A stretch of DNA of 64,000 nt, taken from assembly GCA_963668605.1 (NCBI GenBank), contig OY764903.1, positions 5,146,001-5,210,000 on the forward strand, written 5' to 3'. Under the pieces are notes generated by a model that was not told the origin of the DNA, searched no databases, and was given only the letters and a program-made list of their open reading frames with translations. This DNA is from G963668605 sp963668605. GTDB taxonomy: Bacteria > Acidobacteriota > Terriglobia > Bryobacterales > Bryobacteraceae. Numbering within the stretch: position 1 is the stretch's first letter; each line of letters begins with the position of its first letter. The translations under genes and the position numbers were made by a program. Positions 25,595 to 33,568 of the stretch are shown piece by piece.

Positions 25595-26254
25595 ATGGAT
25601 ACGCTCACGCTGCTGGGAACCGCAACCGGTCTCGGCCTGGTTGCGGGTTTGCGTTTGTATGCGGCGGTTTTGGCCGTTGGGTTGGCGCTACGCTTCCATT
25701 GGGTCACGCTGCCGGAGAGCCTAGGACACCTGACGGTGCTGAGCGATTGGCGCATCCTGATCGCGGCGGGTATCGCCTGCGCCTTCGAATTCTTCGCCGA
25801 CAAAATCCCCATCGTCGACACCGTGTGGGATTCCTTCCACACATTCATCCGCCCGTTGGGCGCGGCATTGATCGGGCTTGCAGTGGCGGGCTCGCTTGAT
25901 CCGGTATACCAGGTGCTCGTTTTTCTTGCCGCCGGTGGAGTTGCGCTAAGCAGCCATGTGACGAAAGCAGGCACGCGCGTCATGGTGAACCATAGCCCCG
26001 AACCGTTCTCGAATGTTGCGCTGAGCTTCATCGAAGACGGGCTCGCTTTCGCGGGAACCTGGCTGGCGGTGCAGCATCCCATCGCGATGCTGGCGCTAGT
26101 GCTGCTGTTCGTGGTGATCTTCGTGTTCGTTGCGCGGCGGATGTTCCGTCTGCTACGGAGTGTCCTGTGGAAGTCCGGAGGCGGCACTGTTGGGACTCCA
26201 CAGGATCTCGGCCGCGCCCGTCACGTGGTTGACCCACCGGCTCCAGACAAATAG
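25595..26254 (+). CDS. DUF4126 family membrane protein
   Basis: The 219-residue product starts at ATG 25595 with GGAGG nine bases upstream. It has about five hydrophobic segments and the family block AFEFFADKIPIVDTVWDSF, then RPLGAALIGLAVAG and SSHVTKAGTRVMVNHSPEPFSN. Its function is unknown. It follows the 2-oxoglutarate dehydrogenase gene on the same strand. The final 102 bases overlap the convergent adenosyltransferase gene, where the reading frame codes a low-complexity tail (KSGGGTVGTPQDLGRARH). Confidence 0.85.
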   Translation: MDTLTLLGTATGLGLVAGLRLYAAVLAVGLALRFHWVTLPESLGHLTVLSDWRILIAAGIACAFEFFADKIPIVDTVWDSFHTFIRPLGAALIGLAVAGSLDPVYQVLVFLAAGGVALSSHVTKAGTRVMVNHSPEPFSNVALSFIEDGLAFAGTWLAVQHPIAMLALVLLFVVIFVFVARRMFRLLRSVLWKSGGGTVGTPQDLGRARHVVDPPAPDK

Positions 26255-26800
26255 CGCGTCGCTGAGGCGATTGAGATAGCGTACTACTTCCGGCGGCACG
26301 TCCTCCTTCGCGGCGAGCGCGACGCAGAGTCTTTCCGCGCGGCGGCACACCGTCCGGCAGACGTGAAGTTCGGCGTTGAGCCGGCTCCCGCCCGGCAGCG
26401 CAAACGACTTGAGCGCGGGCAGCGATTCGTTCGCAAGATCGATTTCGCGCTCGAGCTGCGCGACCTCGGCTTCGATCACGCGCGGTTGCTTCGGATGGAC
26501 ATCTGGCAGAAGCGTGGCGAGGATGGAACCGAGATTGAACAACTCATGTTGGACGCGTCGCAGGATCGCGGGAATTGGGGCCAGTGCTGGATGATCCACG
26601 AGCGCGCCTTCGGCCGTCGTGCAGGCCAACCCGACGAAGGCATTCAGTTCGTCCACCGTGCCGTAGCATTCAATGCGCAGGCTGTCCTTGGCAACACGCT
26701 GGCCGCCGGCGAGACTCGTATTGCCCTTGTCGCCGCCCTTTGTGTAGATGCGATTCAGCATGAGGTCCGGCTCATTGTAAGTCTTTTCGTCCTGGGCCAC
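26153..26800 (-). CDS. PduO-type cob(I)alamin adenosyltransferase
   Basis: The 215-residue enzyme transfers the adenosyl group of ATP to cob(I)alamin, making adenosylcobalamin. Visible motifs are RIYTKGGDKGNTSLAGGQRV near residue 17, YGTVDELNAFVG, FALPGGSRLNAELHVCRTVCRRAER and YLNRLSDALFVWSRWVN. The start may be ATG 26800 or the in-frame ATG 26761 directly before LNRIYTKGG. The C-terminal tail overlaps the DUF4126 gene by 102 bases. A cobQ-cobU pair elsewhere in the window shows that the cell can make or finish cobamides. Confidence 0.93.
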   Translation of the reverse strand: MAQDEKTYNEPDLMLNRIYTKGGDKGNTSLAGGQRVAKDSLRIECYGTVDELNAFVGLACTTAEGALVDHPALAPIPAILRRVQHELFNLGSILATLLPDVHPKQPRVIEAEVAQLEREIDLANESLPALKSFALPGGSRLNAELHVCRTVCRRAERLCVALAAKEDVPPEVVRYLNRLSDALFVWSRWVNHVTGAAEILWSPNSAASGLPQDTP

Positions 26801-26840
26801 ATTTCGATTGTCCCATTCTTGTTAGCCTGAAGTTTTCATC

Positions 26841-28175
26841 ATGAAATTCACGTTAGGGCAAGATGCGACCGGCAGCGCTTCGGCGCGTTTGGATGCGGCC
26901 GAAGCCGCGGTCTCGAAGCACTGGCCGGGCGGCTCTGGCCAGCGTCAGCCAGTGCACAGTGTCTACGGTGGCGCGAATCTGTTTAAGCCGGACACCGTGG
27001 AAAAATTGGGCCGCATAGCGCTGCGCGAGCTGGCGGCCTATGCGCCCGATGCCGCTGCGCTCAGCGCCGCCGTGGGTGTCGAGATCACGCCGTCCGTCTA
27101 CACACGGGTCGTCGAAAAGCTGGCACGCGAACCCATCGAGGATTTTCGGATCGATTTCGAAGATGGCTACGGAGTGCGCCGCGACGAGGAAGAAGACGCG
27201 CACGCCGTCTCCTCCGCCAGCGCGGCGGCGGCGGCGATGCAAGCCGGAAAGTTGCCGCCTTTTTTTGGATTTCGGATCAAGCCGCTGACCCGAGCGCTGC
27301 GCGAGCGCGGGATGCGCACCTTCGATCTATTTCTTACGTCGCTGCTCGAAAAGACCGGCGGCGCGCTGCCGCACAATTTCGTCGTCACGCTGCCGAAGGT
27401 CACGTCCCCCGCAGAACCCGCCACCCTCGCGGAGCTGTGTGGCGCGTTCGAGGCGAAAGCAGGCATTGCGGCCGGTGCGCTCAAGCTGGAGATCATGATC
27501 GAATCGACTGCGGTAATTCTGAACGAACGCGGCGCGTGCGGCATTCCGGCTCTGATTGAAGCGGCGGCGGGACGCTGCACGGGCGCGCACTTCGGGCCGT
27601 TCGATTACACCTCAAGCTGCGGCATCACATCGAAGCATCAGCACCTGCGCCACCCAGCTTGCGATTTCGCGCGCACGATGATGCAGGTGTCGCTGGGCGG
27701 CACAGGCGTGTTCCTCTCGGACGGTCCAACGAACGTTTTGCCGGTGCCGATCCACCGCAGTCCATCGAACGACGCGGAACGTGAAGAGAACCGGCGCAGT
27801 GTCCATGCCGCCTGGGCGCTCCATTTCGATAACGTCACCTACGCGCTGGGTAATGGTTTCTATCAAGGCTGGGACCTGCACCCCGCGCAGTTGCCCACGC
27901 GCTACGCCGCTGTCTATGCCTTCTTTCTCGACGGCCTGGCAGCAGCCTCGGAGCGTTTGCGCAACTTTATGGAAAAGGCCGCGCAGGCCACGATGGTTCG
28001 CGATGTTTTCGATGACGCCGCCAGCGGCCAGGGCCTGCTCAATTTTTTTCTGCGCGCGATTCACTGCGGCGCGATTCAGGAAAGCGAGGCTCCGGCGCTA
28101 ACCGGGTTGTCCGTCGAAGAGTTGCGTAGCGGCTCGTTCGTCGCAATCATGCAGCAGCGCCACCTACTGCCGTAG
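26841..28175 (+). CDS. Citrate lyase beta/HpcH-like protein (DUF6986 type)
   Basis: The 444-residue protein belongs to the superfamily of PEP/pyruvate-binding TIM barrels. FRIDFEDGYGVRRDEEEDAH near residue 100 resembles the metal-binding acidic motif of citrate-lyase beta. FFGFRIKPL follows, then LKLEIMIEST, and GAHFGPFDYTSSCGI near 255. Similar proteins are annotated DUF6986 or, in some records, phosphoenolpyruvate kinase; neither activity is shown by sequence. It is divergent from the PduO gene (40-base gap) and overlaps the GH88 gene by 12 bases at the 3' end. Confidence 0.65.
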   Translation: MKFTLGQDATGSASARLDAAEAAVSKHWPGGSGQRQPVHSVYGGANLFKPDTVEKLGRIALRELAAYAPDAAALSAAVGVEITPSVYTRVVEKLAREPIEDFRIDFEDGYGVRRDEEEDAHAVSSASAAAAAMQAGKLPPFFGFRIKPLTRALRERGMRTFDLFLTSLLEKTGGALPHNFVVTLPKVTSPAEPATLAELCGAFEAKAGIAAGALKLEIMIESTAVILNERGACGIPALIEAAAGRCTGAHFGPFDYTSSCGITSKHQHLRHPACDFARTMMQVSLGGTGVFLSDGPTNVLPVPIHRSPSNDAEREENRRSVHAAWALHFDNVTYALGNGFYQGWDLHPAQLPTRYAAVYAFFLDGLAAASERLRNFMEKAAQATMVRDVFDDAASGQGLLNFFLRAIHCGAIQESEAPALTGLSVEELRSGSFVAIMQQRHLLP

Positions 28176-29288
28176 CGCGTGCTCCAGAGCTTCGACAAAG
28201 AAATACTCGCCCCACATCATCGACTCGCCGACGCCGAGGTTTTTGTGCAGGTGGTAGAGGCCGCCCTTCAACGTGCCTTCCCAACCAGGATCGAGCGCGG
28301 CCGAGTAGTTCTCGCAGAGCGTGCGCAGAATCTTGATGCCAGTGCACCAATAGAGGTGTCCCTTCACTGGATCGGCCAGGATGCGCGAAAGCCGCAGGAA
28401 ACCGCTGGCCGCGATCGCGGCGGCCGAGGTATCGACCATTTTGCGGCTCTCGGCCGGCGCGTTGTAATCCCATGGCGGAACGCCGTTGTTGGGTGTGTGG
28501 GTGATGTAGTAATCAGCGCACGCCTCGGCTGTTTCCAGAAAGCGCGGATCGCGGGCAAATTCGTAGCACGCTCCGAAGCCATAGAGCGCCCAGGCCAAGC
28601 CGCGCGACCAGCACGAATCTCCGCGGTAGCCCTGATGCGTGGTCTGGCGGAGAAATTCGCCCGTCGCCACATCGAAGATTCCTTCCTGCGCGACCGAGCC
28701 ATCTCCGCGGACCAGCGTGCGCCGGGTGGTGTGGCAGTGGCGCAAAGCGATCTCACGCAGTTTCTTGTCGCCGCTCTCACGGGCCGAATAGAAGATCAGC
28801 CCGACGTTCATCATCACGTCGATGAACAACGAGTCCTCCGCGACAAAGGAGCGCACGTAGCCGCCCTTCTCCTGAAACCGTCCGGCGAGTGTGCGCCCGC
28901 CCTGCACCAGTATGTCGTGCAGCGCAGGATCTTTCTTGACCTGCGCCCAGCGGTAAATCGTGGACATGAACAAGAAGCCGAGGTCGTGCGATTCGGGATC
29001 GAGCTTGCGCGGCTCCAGAGGCTCCGTGTAGCGAATCGCATGGTCCAACCAGAACTTGGCATCCTCGCTGCCCGGTTCGCTGCGCTTGTGGAACAGCCAC
29101 ATCATCCCCGGCAGAAACCCGTCGCACCAGCGCGTCCAAACAGGGCCGTTGTGCTTCCATTTCCCCCCTTTGGTGTACATCGGAGAGAAATCCGGATCGC
29201 GTTCTATCAGCGCCTTTACCTGCCGTTGCGCAAAACGAAAAGTTTCGTCAAAAAGAGAATGATCGTTTTCGATGTCAAACTGAATCAC
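28164..29288 (-). CDS. Glycoside hydrolase family 88 (unsaturated glucuronyl hydrolase)
   Basis: The 374-residue product matches the alpha/alpha-barrel of GH88 with no signal peptide, so it acts in the cytoplasm. The catalytic Asp pair is likely in SHDLGFLFMST (near residue 102) and LFIDVMMNVGL (near 155). QGYRGDSCWSRGLAWALYGF and PWDYNAPAESRKMVDTSAAA are conserved. GH88 enzymes cut unsaturated uronic acids off oligosaccharides made by polysaccharide lyases. That fits a polysaccharide-degrading lifestyle together with the sulfatase at 43220. No polysaccharide lyase gene is in the window. Confidence 0.9.
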   Translation of the reverse strand: MIQFDIENDHSLFDETFRFAQRQVKALIERDPDFSPMYTKGGKWKHNGPVWTRWCDGFLPGMMWLFHKRSEPGSEDAKFWLDHAIRYTEPLEPRKLDPESHDLGFLFMSTIYRWAQVKKDPALHDILVQGGRTLAGRFQEKGGYVRSFVAEDSLFIDVMMNVGLIFYSARESGDKKLREIALRHCHTTRRTLVRGDGSVAQEGIFDVATGEFLRQTTHQGYRGDSCWSRGLAWALYGFGACYEFARDPRFLETAEACADYYITHTPNNGVPPWDYNAPAESRKMVDTSAAAIAASGFLRLSRILADPVKGHLYWCTGIKILRTLCENYSAALDPGWEGTLKGGLYHLHKNLGVGESMMWGEYFFVEALEHALRQ

Positions 29289-29402
29289 GGCTGAACCTCA
29301 TACTCTATTAGACTAGACTGCACTGTCCGCCACAATAAATCCTCCCCTGCGCAGAATCAAGCCCCGGATTGAGAGAGCTCCCCTTTCTGTTACGATCGCA
29401 AC

Positions 29403-29633
29403 ATGCCTGCAAAGATCACGGTGTTCAACAATGGTCCCCTGCGGATCGAGGGTGAGTTCACGATTCAGGATGCGGAAGGGAAAGCGTACGGTCTCGGCGG
29501 GCGCAGCGTGATCTCGTTGTGCCGCTGTGGGTTTTCGGAGAACAAGCCGTTCTGCGACGGCAGCCATGCCCGCAAGGGGTTCGACTCGCAGTGCCAAGCG
29601 AAGGAATTGCCGCCGCCCAAACCGAAAAGTTGA
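29403..29633 (+). CDS. CDGSH iron-sulfur domain protein
   Basis: The 76-residue protein carries one CDGSH motif: C40, C42, C51 and H55 in LCRCGFSENKPFCDGSHARKGF. This is the three-Cys, one-His ligand set of a 2Fe-2S cluster. Basic bacterial members are small soluble redox or cluster-transfer proteins. It stands alone after GH88, with a 153-base noncoding gap before the next gene. No promoter or terminator was made out. Confidence 0.93.
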   Translation: MPAKITVFNNGPLRIEGEFTIQDAEGKAYGLGGRSVISLCRCGFSENKPFCDGSHARKGFDSQCQAKELPPPKPKS

Positions 29634-29786
29634 ATCTCGCGCTTTTCCGGTGATTCCTGAACGCTGGCCGACTACGCGTCCAAATGGAACGCTGTACGGG
29701 TCGCTGGAGTTGGGAACCGCACCGCCGCACTTTCCGGTAATCCGTTTTCTGCCCTTCGGGGCTTAAGATGAGATCGTGAGGTCCAA

Positions 29787-30212
29787 TTGCGATCTACAGT
29801 GACCGTGACTGCGGCTCTACTTCTCTTTGTGATCGTGTTCGTGGCGGGCTGTTTCCAAACGCCTAAGGGCGTGGTCGTGAGAATCGCTGGCCTGGGGCGT
29901 TGCAGCGACGTCCGGGACGTTATTTTGCAGGTGCTTCCACATGGAGGTCTAACCCTCAACTCCCAACCACAGAAGCGGGCGGACTTGGGGCGCCGCTTAG
30001 ATGACATATACAGGACACGATGGTCGAAGCACGTGTACGTTACGAGCGATCCGGACGTGTTTTTTAGTGACGTCATCGGGATTATTGACCTTGCTGCTAA
30101 GCACGTCGATCACGTCGTGATCGTCACGCCGTCGGTACTCAAGAACGCCACCTATCGGGGAGACGGCATGTGCCTTGACCCGAATCTGCCACCTGGCTAT
30201 CCACCGAGTTGA
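29787..30212 (+). CDS. Orphan ExbD/TolR-like lipoprotein
   Basis: The 141-residue product starts at TTG 29787 with a lipoprotein signal (TAALLLFVIVFVAGC; Cys at residue 22). The rest resembles the periplasmic domain of ExbD/TolR: ILQVLPHGGLTLNSQP, then VYVTSDPDVFFSDVIGIIDL and HVVIVTPSV. ExbD normally has a transmembrane anchor and an ExbB partner; here a lipid anchor replaces it and no exbB is near. The similarity is by eye and the start codon is weak. It opens a poorly conserved stretch that also holds the MntA-HepT pair. Confidence 0.55.
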   Translation: MRSTVTVTAALLLFVIVFVAGCFQTPKGVVVRIAGLGRCSDVRDVILQVLPHGGLTLNSQPQKRADLGRRLDDIYRTRWSKHVYVTSDPDVFFSDVIGIIDLAAKHVDHVVIVTPSVLKNATYRGDGMCLDPNLPPGYPPS

Positions 30213-30361
30213 TGCCTGCCACGCAAACCCTACCCGTGGAATCCAGGACAGCCACAGCCGGAAATCCGGCTTGCCGACGCTTCGTCCGTGTGGGTTTAGT
30301 CGGTAAACTTTACGGCGTAAGCGGGGATCGATCCATCCACGCCTTGTGAAACCGGCTGCTG

Positions 30362-30712
30362 TCAGGAAATCCACCACAGCCCGAGCACGAACAGTGCCCC
30401 AACTACGAAAAGCGTCCCGAAAATGGTCTTGTTGTGGCGGGCCATCCATAGCGGCAAGTAGATGTCGAAGTTGTCCGTCCGCTCCTCCGTATAGCGGGCG
30501 GCCAGATCAGTCAGCGGGCAACGGCCCCGATTCGCCCCTATGACTGCGCACTCGACCAGAACCAGCCCAGTCAGGGCTGCTGCGTCGGCAAACTGGCGTA
30601 GGGCGCCCGCAAGGGGAATCGCCACGATGCATCCGGCGAAGAACGCCCAAATCACGGTGTGCAGGATCTTTATTGCTACCAGCACGCAGACTCGTTCCGA
30701 TTGGACTTGCAT
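30362..30712 (-). CDS. Small membrane protein of unknown function
   Basis: The product has 116 residues from ATG 30712. Three hydrophobic segments are visible: IKILHTVIWAFFAGCIVAIP, ADAAALTGLVLVECAVIGA and TIFGTLFVVGALFVLGLWW. A polar loop containing RCPLTDLAARYTEERTDNF lies before the last one. Codons upstream in the same frame give a low-complexity basic extension and were not used. It belongs to no family I recognise with confidence. It is divergent from the MntA-HepT pair, 136 bases away. Confidence 0.6.
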   Translation of the reverse strand: MQVQSERVCVLVAIKILHTVIWAFFAGCIVAIPLAGALRQFADAAALTGLVLVECAVIGANRGRCPLTDLAARYTEERTDNFDIYLPLWMARHNKTIFGTLFVVGALFVLGLWWIS

Positions 30713-30848
30713 GAGAAGTTTCAGTGTAGAAGATCTGTGGATTCGAGGAAATTGGGATTTATGGGGCTGGCCCCTCGAACGGGAGAATGGGCGGCGACTC
30801 TGGAGCTTACGACCAGCCCGGGAGTCGGGCATAATGGAGAATGGAACC

Positions 30849-31163
30849 ATGACCCACATGCTCCAACTCGGTTACGCGCAGGTCGATGAGACCAAGTTGT
30901 CAGATCTCTGCCGCCGGTACTGCGTCCGGGAGCTTTCTTTTTTCGGGTCGACGGCCCGCGGAGAGATGCGGCCCGACAGCGACATCGACATGCTGGTGGA
31001 GTTCCTGCCGGATGCCGGTATTGATCTGGTTGACTACGCTGGTTTGATGTTGGATCTCTCCCATCTCCTCGGGCGGAAGGTGGATCTGGTATCTAAGAAC
31101 GGACTGAAGCCACTGATCCGAGCGTCCATCCTCGAAGAGGCACGGCTCTTGTATGCGGCATGA
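30849..31163 (+). CDS. mntA: MntA-type antitoxin nucleotidyltransferase
   Basis: This is a 104-residue minimal nucleotidyltransferase. The GSTARGEMRPDSDIDMLVEF block holds the GSxxRG loop and the metal-binding Asp pair (DSDID), and VDLVSKNGLKP is close to the end. The likely start is ATG 30849 with GGAG nine bases before it; ATG 30834 is also in frame. Together with the overlapping gene it forms a HepT-MntA pair. In the described systems MntA neutralises HepT by adding AMP groups. The overlap of 11 bases supports co-translation. Confidence 0.88.
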   Translation: MTHMLQLGYAQVDETKLSDLCRRYCVRELSFFGSTARGEMRPDSDIDMLVEFLPDAGIDLVDYAGLMLDLSHLLGRKVDLVSKNGLKPLIRASILEEARLLYAA

Positions 31164-31518
31164 GAGCCTGTATCTCACGGATATCATTGAGGCTGCGGAC
31201 CACATTGCTGACTTCATCACACAGAGCGATCCTGCAGCGTTCCAGGAGTCGGAACTTCTCCGTAGCGCCGTAGTTCAGAAGCTCGCCATTATCGGTGAGG
31301 CGGCCGCGCGCGTCTCCGAGGAACTGAAGACCCGCCACCCCGAGGTGCCTTGGCCGCAAATCGTCGCCTTTCGTAATATTCTTGTCCACGCCTACTTCGG
31401 GATCGACTGGGACGTCGTCTGGCGCGCCGCCAAGAAGCGATGTCCGGTCTTGCGAGAGCAAATGGCTGGCATCCTCGCAGAAGAATCCGGCGGACCAGGC
31501 GAGACAGTTGGCGGCTGA
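31153..31518 (+). CDS. hepT: HepT-type toxin (HEPN ribonuclease)
   Basis: The 121-residue HEPN-domain protein has the ribonuclease motif R(x4)HxY in FRNILVHAYFGIDWD. AVVQKLAIIGEAAARVSEEL and PWPQIVAFR are upstream of it, as in HepT proteins. It is the toxin of a type VII toxin-antitoxin pair, cutting RNA unless AMPylated by MntA. The reading frame overlaps mntA by 11 bases. The Tyr of HxY, the usual modification site, is present. The 235 bases after it hold no gene. Confidence 0.88.
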   Translation: MRHESLYLTDIIEAADHIADFITQSDPAAFQESELLRSAVVQKLAIIGEAAARVSEELKTRHPEVPWPQIVAFRNILVHAYFGIDWDVVWRAAKKRCPVLREQMAGILAEESGGPGETVGG

Positions 31519-31753
31519 ATGCTCTTCGCGTTCACTGAAAGGCAAAGAGAGGCGAGCCAAGGAGAGTCGTAGCCTAGCCTCCGGTTCCGCTATTGGGCAA
31601 TGTTCTCCTCAATCTCGTTTCCGAAGGTTGACAGCGCACTCAGATACGGCCGGTCGGATTTCACCTGACCGTCAAGAGCCCAAACTGCCGACCATTTCTC
31701 GTCCGCTTGCCTGCCGAAGGTGAAGCCGGCTCCTCACAGAATATCGCAGCCCA

Positions 31754-32281
31754 CTACGCCTCGAGAATGCAGATGTCCGGCAGGTTACGATAGTCTTCCG
31801 CGTAGTCGAGACCATAGCCGATCACGAATTCATCGGGTATCGTGAAGCCCACGTAGTCAACCTTCACCGGGCGCAGCCTGCGGTCGGGTTTATCCAGCAA
31901 TGCCGCGATGCGAATCGACTTCGGCTTGCGTTGCTCCAGCAGGTTGCACAGATACGTAAGCGTCACTCCGCTGTCGACGATGTCTTCCACGATGAGCACG
32001 TTCGAGCCTTCGATGGAGACGTCGAGATCCTTGGTCACCTTGACTTCGCCCGAGCTCGTCTTGCCGCGGCCATAACTCGAGATGCCCATGAAATCGATGC
32101 GCGCCGGCGTGTGTACAGCGCGCGAAATGTCCGCCAGAAAAATGAACGCGCCCTTGAGAATCGCGATCATGTGAATGGGACCCTGGCCGGCGTAGTCCTT
32201 GTCGATCTGCGCACTCAGTTCCTGGATACGGTTGTGGATCTGTGCGGCGGAGATGAAGGTGCGAATCTTTGAATCGGGCAT
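31754..32281 (-). CDS. hpt: Hypoxanthine phosphoribosyltransferase
   Basis: The 175-residue purine salvage enzyme converts hypoxanthine (and guanine) with PRPP to IMP/GMP. The PRPP loop is VLIVEDIVDSGVTL near residue 95. The flexible-loop motif FMGISSYGRGKTSSG is near 64, and LLDKPDRRLRPVKVDYVGF and IPDEFVIGYGLDYAEDYR follow. It sits six bases downstream of the exported peptidase-like gene on the same strand, so they are probably co-transcribed. Confidence 0.95.
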   Translation of the reverse strand: MPDSKIRTFISAAQIHNRIQELSAQIDKDYAGQGPIHMIAILKGAFIFLADISRAVHTPARIDFMGISSYGRGKTSSGEVKVTKDLDVSIEGSNVLIVEDIVDSGVTLTYLCNLLEQRKPKSIRIAALLDKPDRRLRPVKVDYVGFTIPDEFVIGYGLDYAEDYRNLPDICILEA

Positions 32282-32287
32282 AGGTGG

Positions 32288-33115
32288 TCAGTCGGCTGTG
32301 TGGTAGCGGGAACTGGGCGGGCCGATGTGAATGTGCGCGGCCGAGGCCTGCCCAGGGACGGATTGGCGAAAAGCGAAGTAGGGGATTCTTTCCGATTCGA
32401 GAAAATGGCGCAACCAGACGCCCTCTTTCTGATCGGGGTGCACGGCAACATCGACGCGGCCGCGGTGGTCGAAGCCCAGCGAGCGGTGGAACGCCGTCGC
32501 TCCGTTGGCGCTCACCGGCATTGGCTTGGCAAATTCACGGGCAAAGGCGCCGAGCAAGCGAGCGAGTTGCGGCCCCGTGAAGACGCCGCTGCCATCGTAG
32601 CGTTCAACGATCTTGCGCACCTCTTCGGGTTCGTTTTCGAGCGAGTTGGCCGCTTCCTCTTCCGTGCGCGCCATCGCAGCGAGTTCCTGGAACAGGCGCG
32701 AGCGCGATTCGGCGAGGTCCACTGTACGGCCGCCGCGATCAAAGTCCTCTAGCAGCGGCGTCAGCGTGGTTCGCGGTGCGACGCCCTCGTCCACCAGTTT
32801 ATTTGCGGCCTCGAGACGCTTGCGCTGCCTGTCGAACTGGCGGCGGGCAGCGGCGATCATCTCCTGCGTCTGCTCTTCGGTCAGGTCTTCCACGGTCAGC
32901 GTTCCGTAGAGCGTGCGCCGCAGAACCTCTTCGTCTTTGAGCATGGCGAGCGCCTGTTCGGCCTCTTCCAGTTTTTGTCGCGGCAAAGCTCCGGCTTCGA
33001 CCAATTCGCGAATATGTACGGCGTCAGCCCGGGAACGGGCCATCGAGGGAGTGTCCTGCGATTGTGCCGACAGCACGCCGCAAAAACACACAGCGATTGC
33101 AGACAAAAGACGCAT
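32288..33115 (-). CDS. Exported protein with possible M15-like peptidase C-terminus
   Basis: The product has 275 residues from ATG 33115, with a signal peptide (MRLLSAIAVCFCGVLSAQ). A long charged helical, coiled-coil-prone part lies at about 35-190. Then a compact domain has FHRSLGFDHRGRVDVAVHP and AAHIHIGPPSSR. The H-x-x-x-x-D-V and HxH spacing recall the zinc site of M15 peptidoglycan peptidases, but that is resemblance by eye only. An earlier in-frame start would run into rsfS and is not supported. It is divergent from rsfS and lies upstream of hpt by six bases. Confidence 0.65.
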   Translation of the reverse strand: MRLLSAIAVCFCGVLSAQSQDTPSMARSRADAVHIRELVEAGALPRQKLEEAEQALAMLKDEEVLRRTLYGTLTVEDLTEEQTQEMIAAARRQFDRQRKRLEAANKLVDEGVAPRTTLTPLLEDFDRGGRTVDLAESRSRLFQELAAMARTEEEAANSLENEPEEVRKIVERYDGSGVFTGPQLARLLGAFAREFAKPMPVSANGATAFHRSLGFDHRGRVDVAVHPDQKEGVWLRHFLESERIPYFAFRQSVPGQASAAHIHIGPPSSRYHTAD

Positions 33116-33165
33116 CGATGTCTTTATTGTAGTACGATACGACCTAGGAGGATGTTCCCCACCGA

Positions 33166-33558
33166 GTGGAAAAGAAGCCGCGTGCAACCACCAAACGGGC
33201 CAGGAAAGAAGCTGAGCCCATCCCGATCTGGCTCGCTGCCGTCCAGGCAGCGCAGGAGAAACAGGCCATCAATATTCGCGTTCTCGATCTGCGCGATGTG
33301 ACCACGTTTGCCGACTATTTCGTGATCTGTTCCGGAGCCAATCCGCGCCAGATCCAGGCGATCAGCGACGGCATTGGCAAGGATCTCAAGAAGATTGGCG
33401 AGCTGCCCACGACCATTGAGGGCTACGGCAACTCTGAGTGGATTTTGATGGACTACGGCGACTGCCTAATTCACATTTTCTCGGAAAAGGCGCGCGCATA
33501 CTACGAACTCGACCGCCTCTGGCGGCACGCTCTCGAAGTGCCCGTTCCGGCAGCGTAG
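33166..33558 (+). CDS. rsfS: Ribosomal silencing factor RsfS
   Basis: The 130-residue protein blocks joining of the ribosomal subunits by binding L14 on the large subunit when nutrients are low. The family core is visible: VLDLRDVTTFADYFVICSG, then PTTIEGYGNSEWILMDYGD and VHIF-like CLIHIFSEKARAYYELDRLW. It starts at GTG 33166, the first possible codon in frame, with AGGAGG at 33146-33151, 14 bases away, which is longer than usual. The DUF1080-like gene's 3' end is 10 bases beyond its stop, convergent. Confidence 0.95.
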   Translation: MEKKPRATTKRARKEAEPIPIWLAAVQAAQEKQAINIRVLDLRDVTTFADYFVICSGANPRQIQAISDGIGKDLKKIGELPTTIEGYGNSEWILMDYGDCLIHIFSEKARAYYELDRLWRHALEVPVPAA

Positions 33559-33568
33559 GCTCGCCGCT

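Noticed and set aside
29997..30449. 150-residue minus-strand frame between the ExbD-like and membrane protein genes
   Set aside because: Fully overlaps the lipoprotein gene, has no recognised domain and is basic/Trp-rich as a shadow frame would be.
31519..31753. Remnant gene or attachment site after hepT
   Set aside because: No repeat pair or protein similarity could be seen in the 235 bases.
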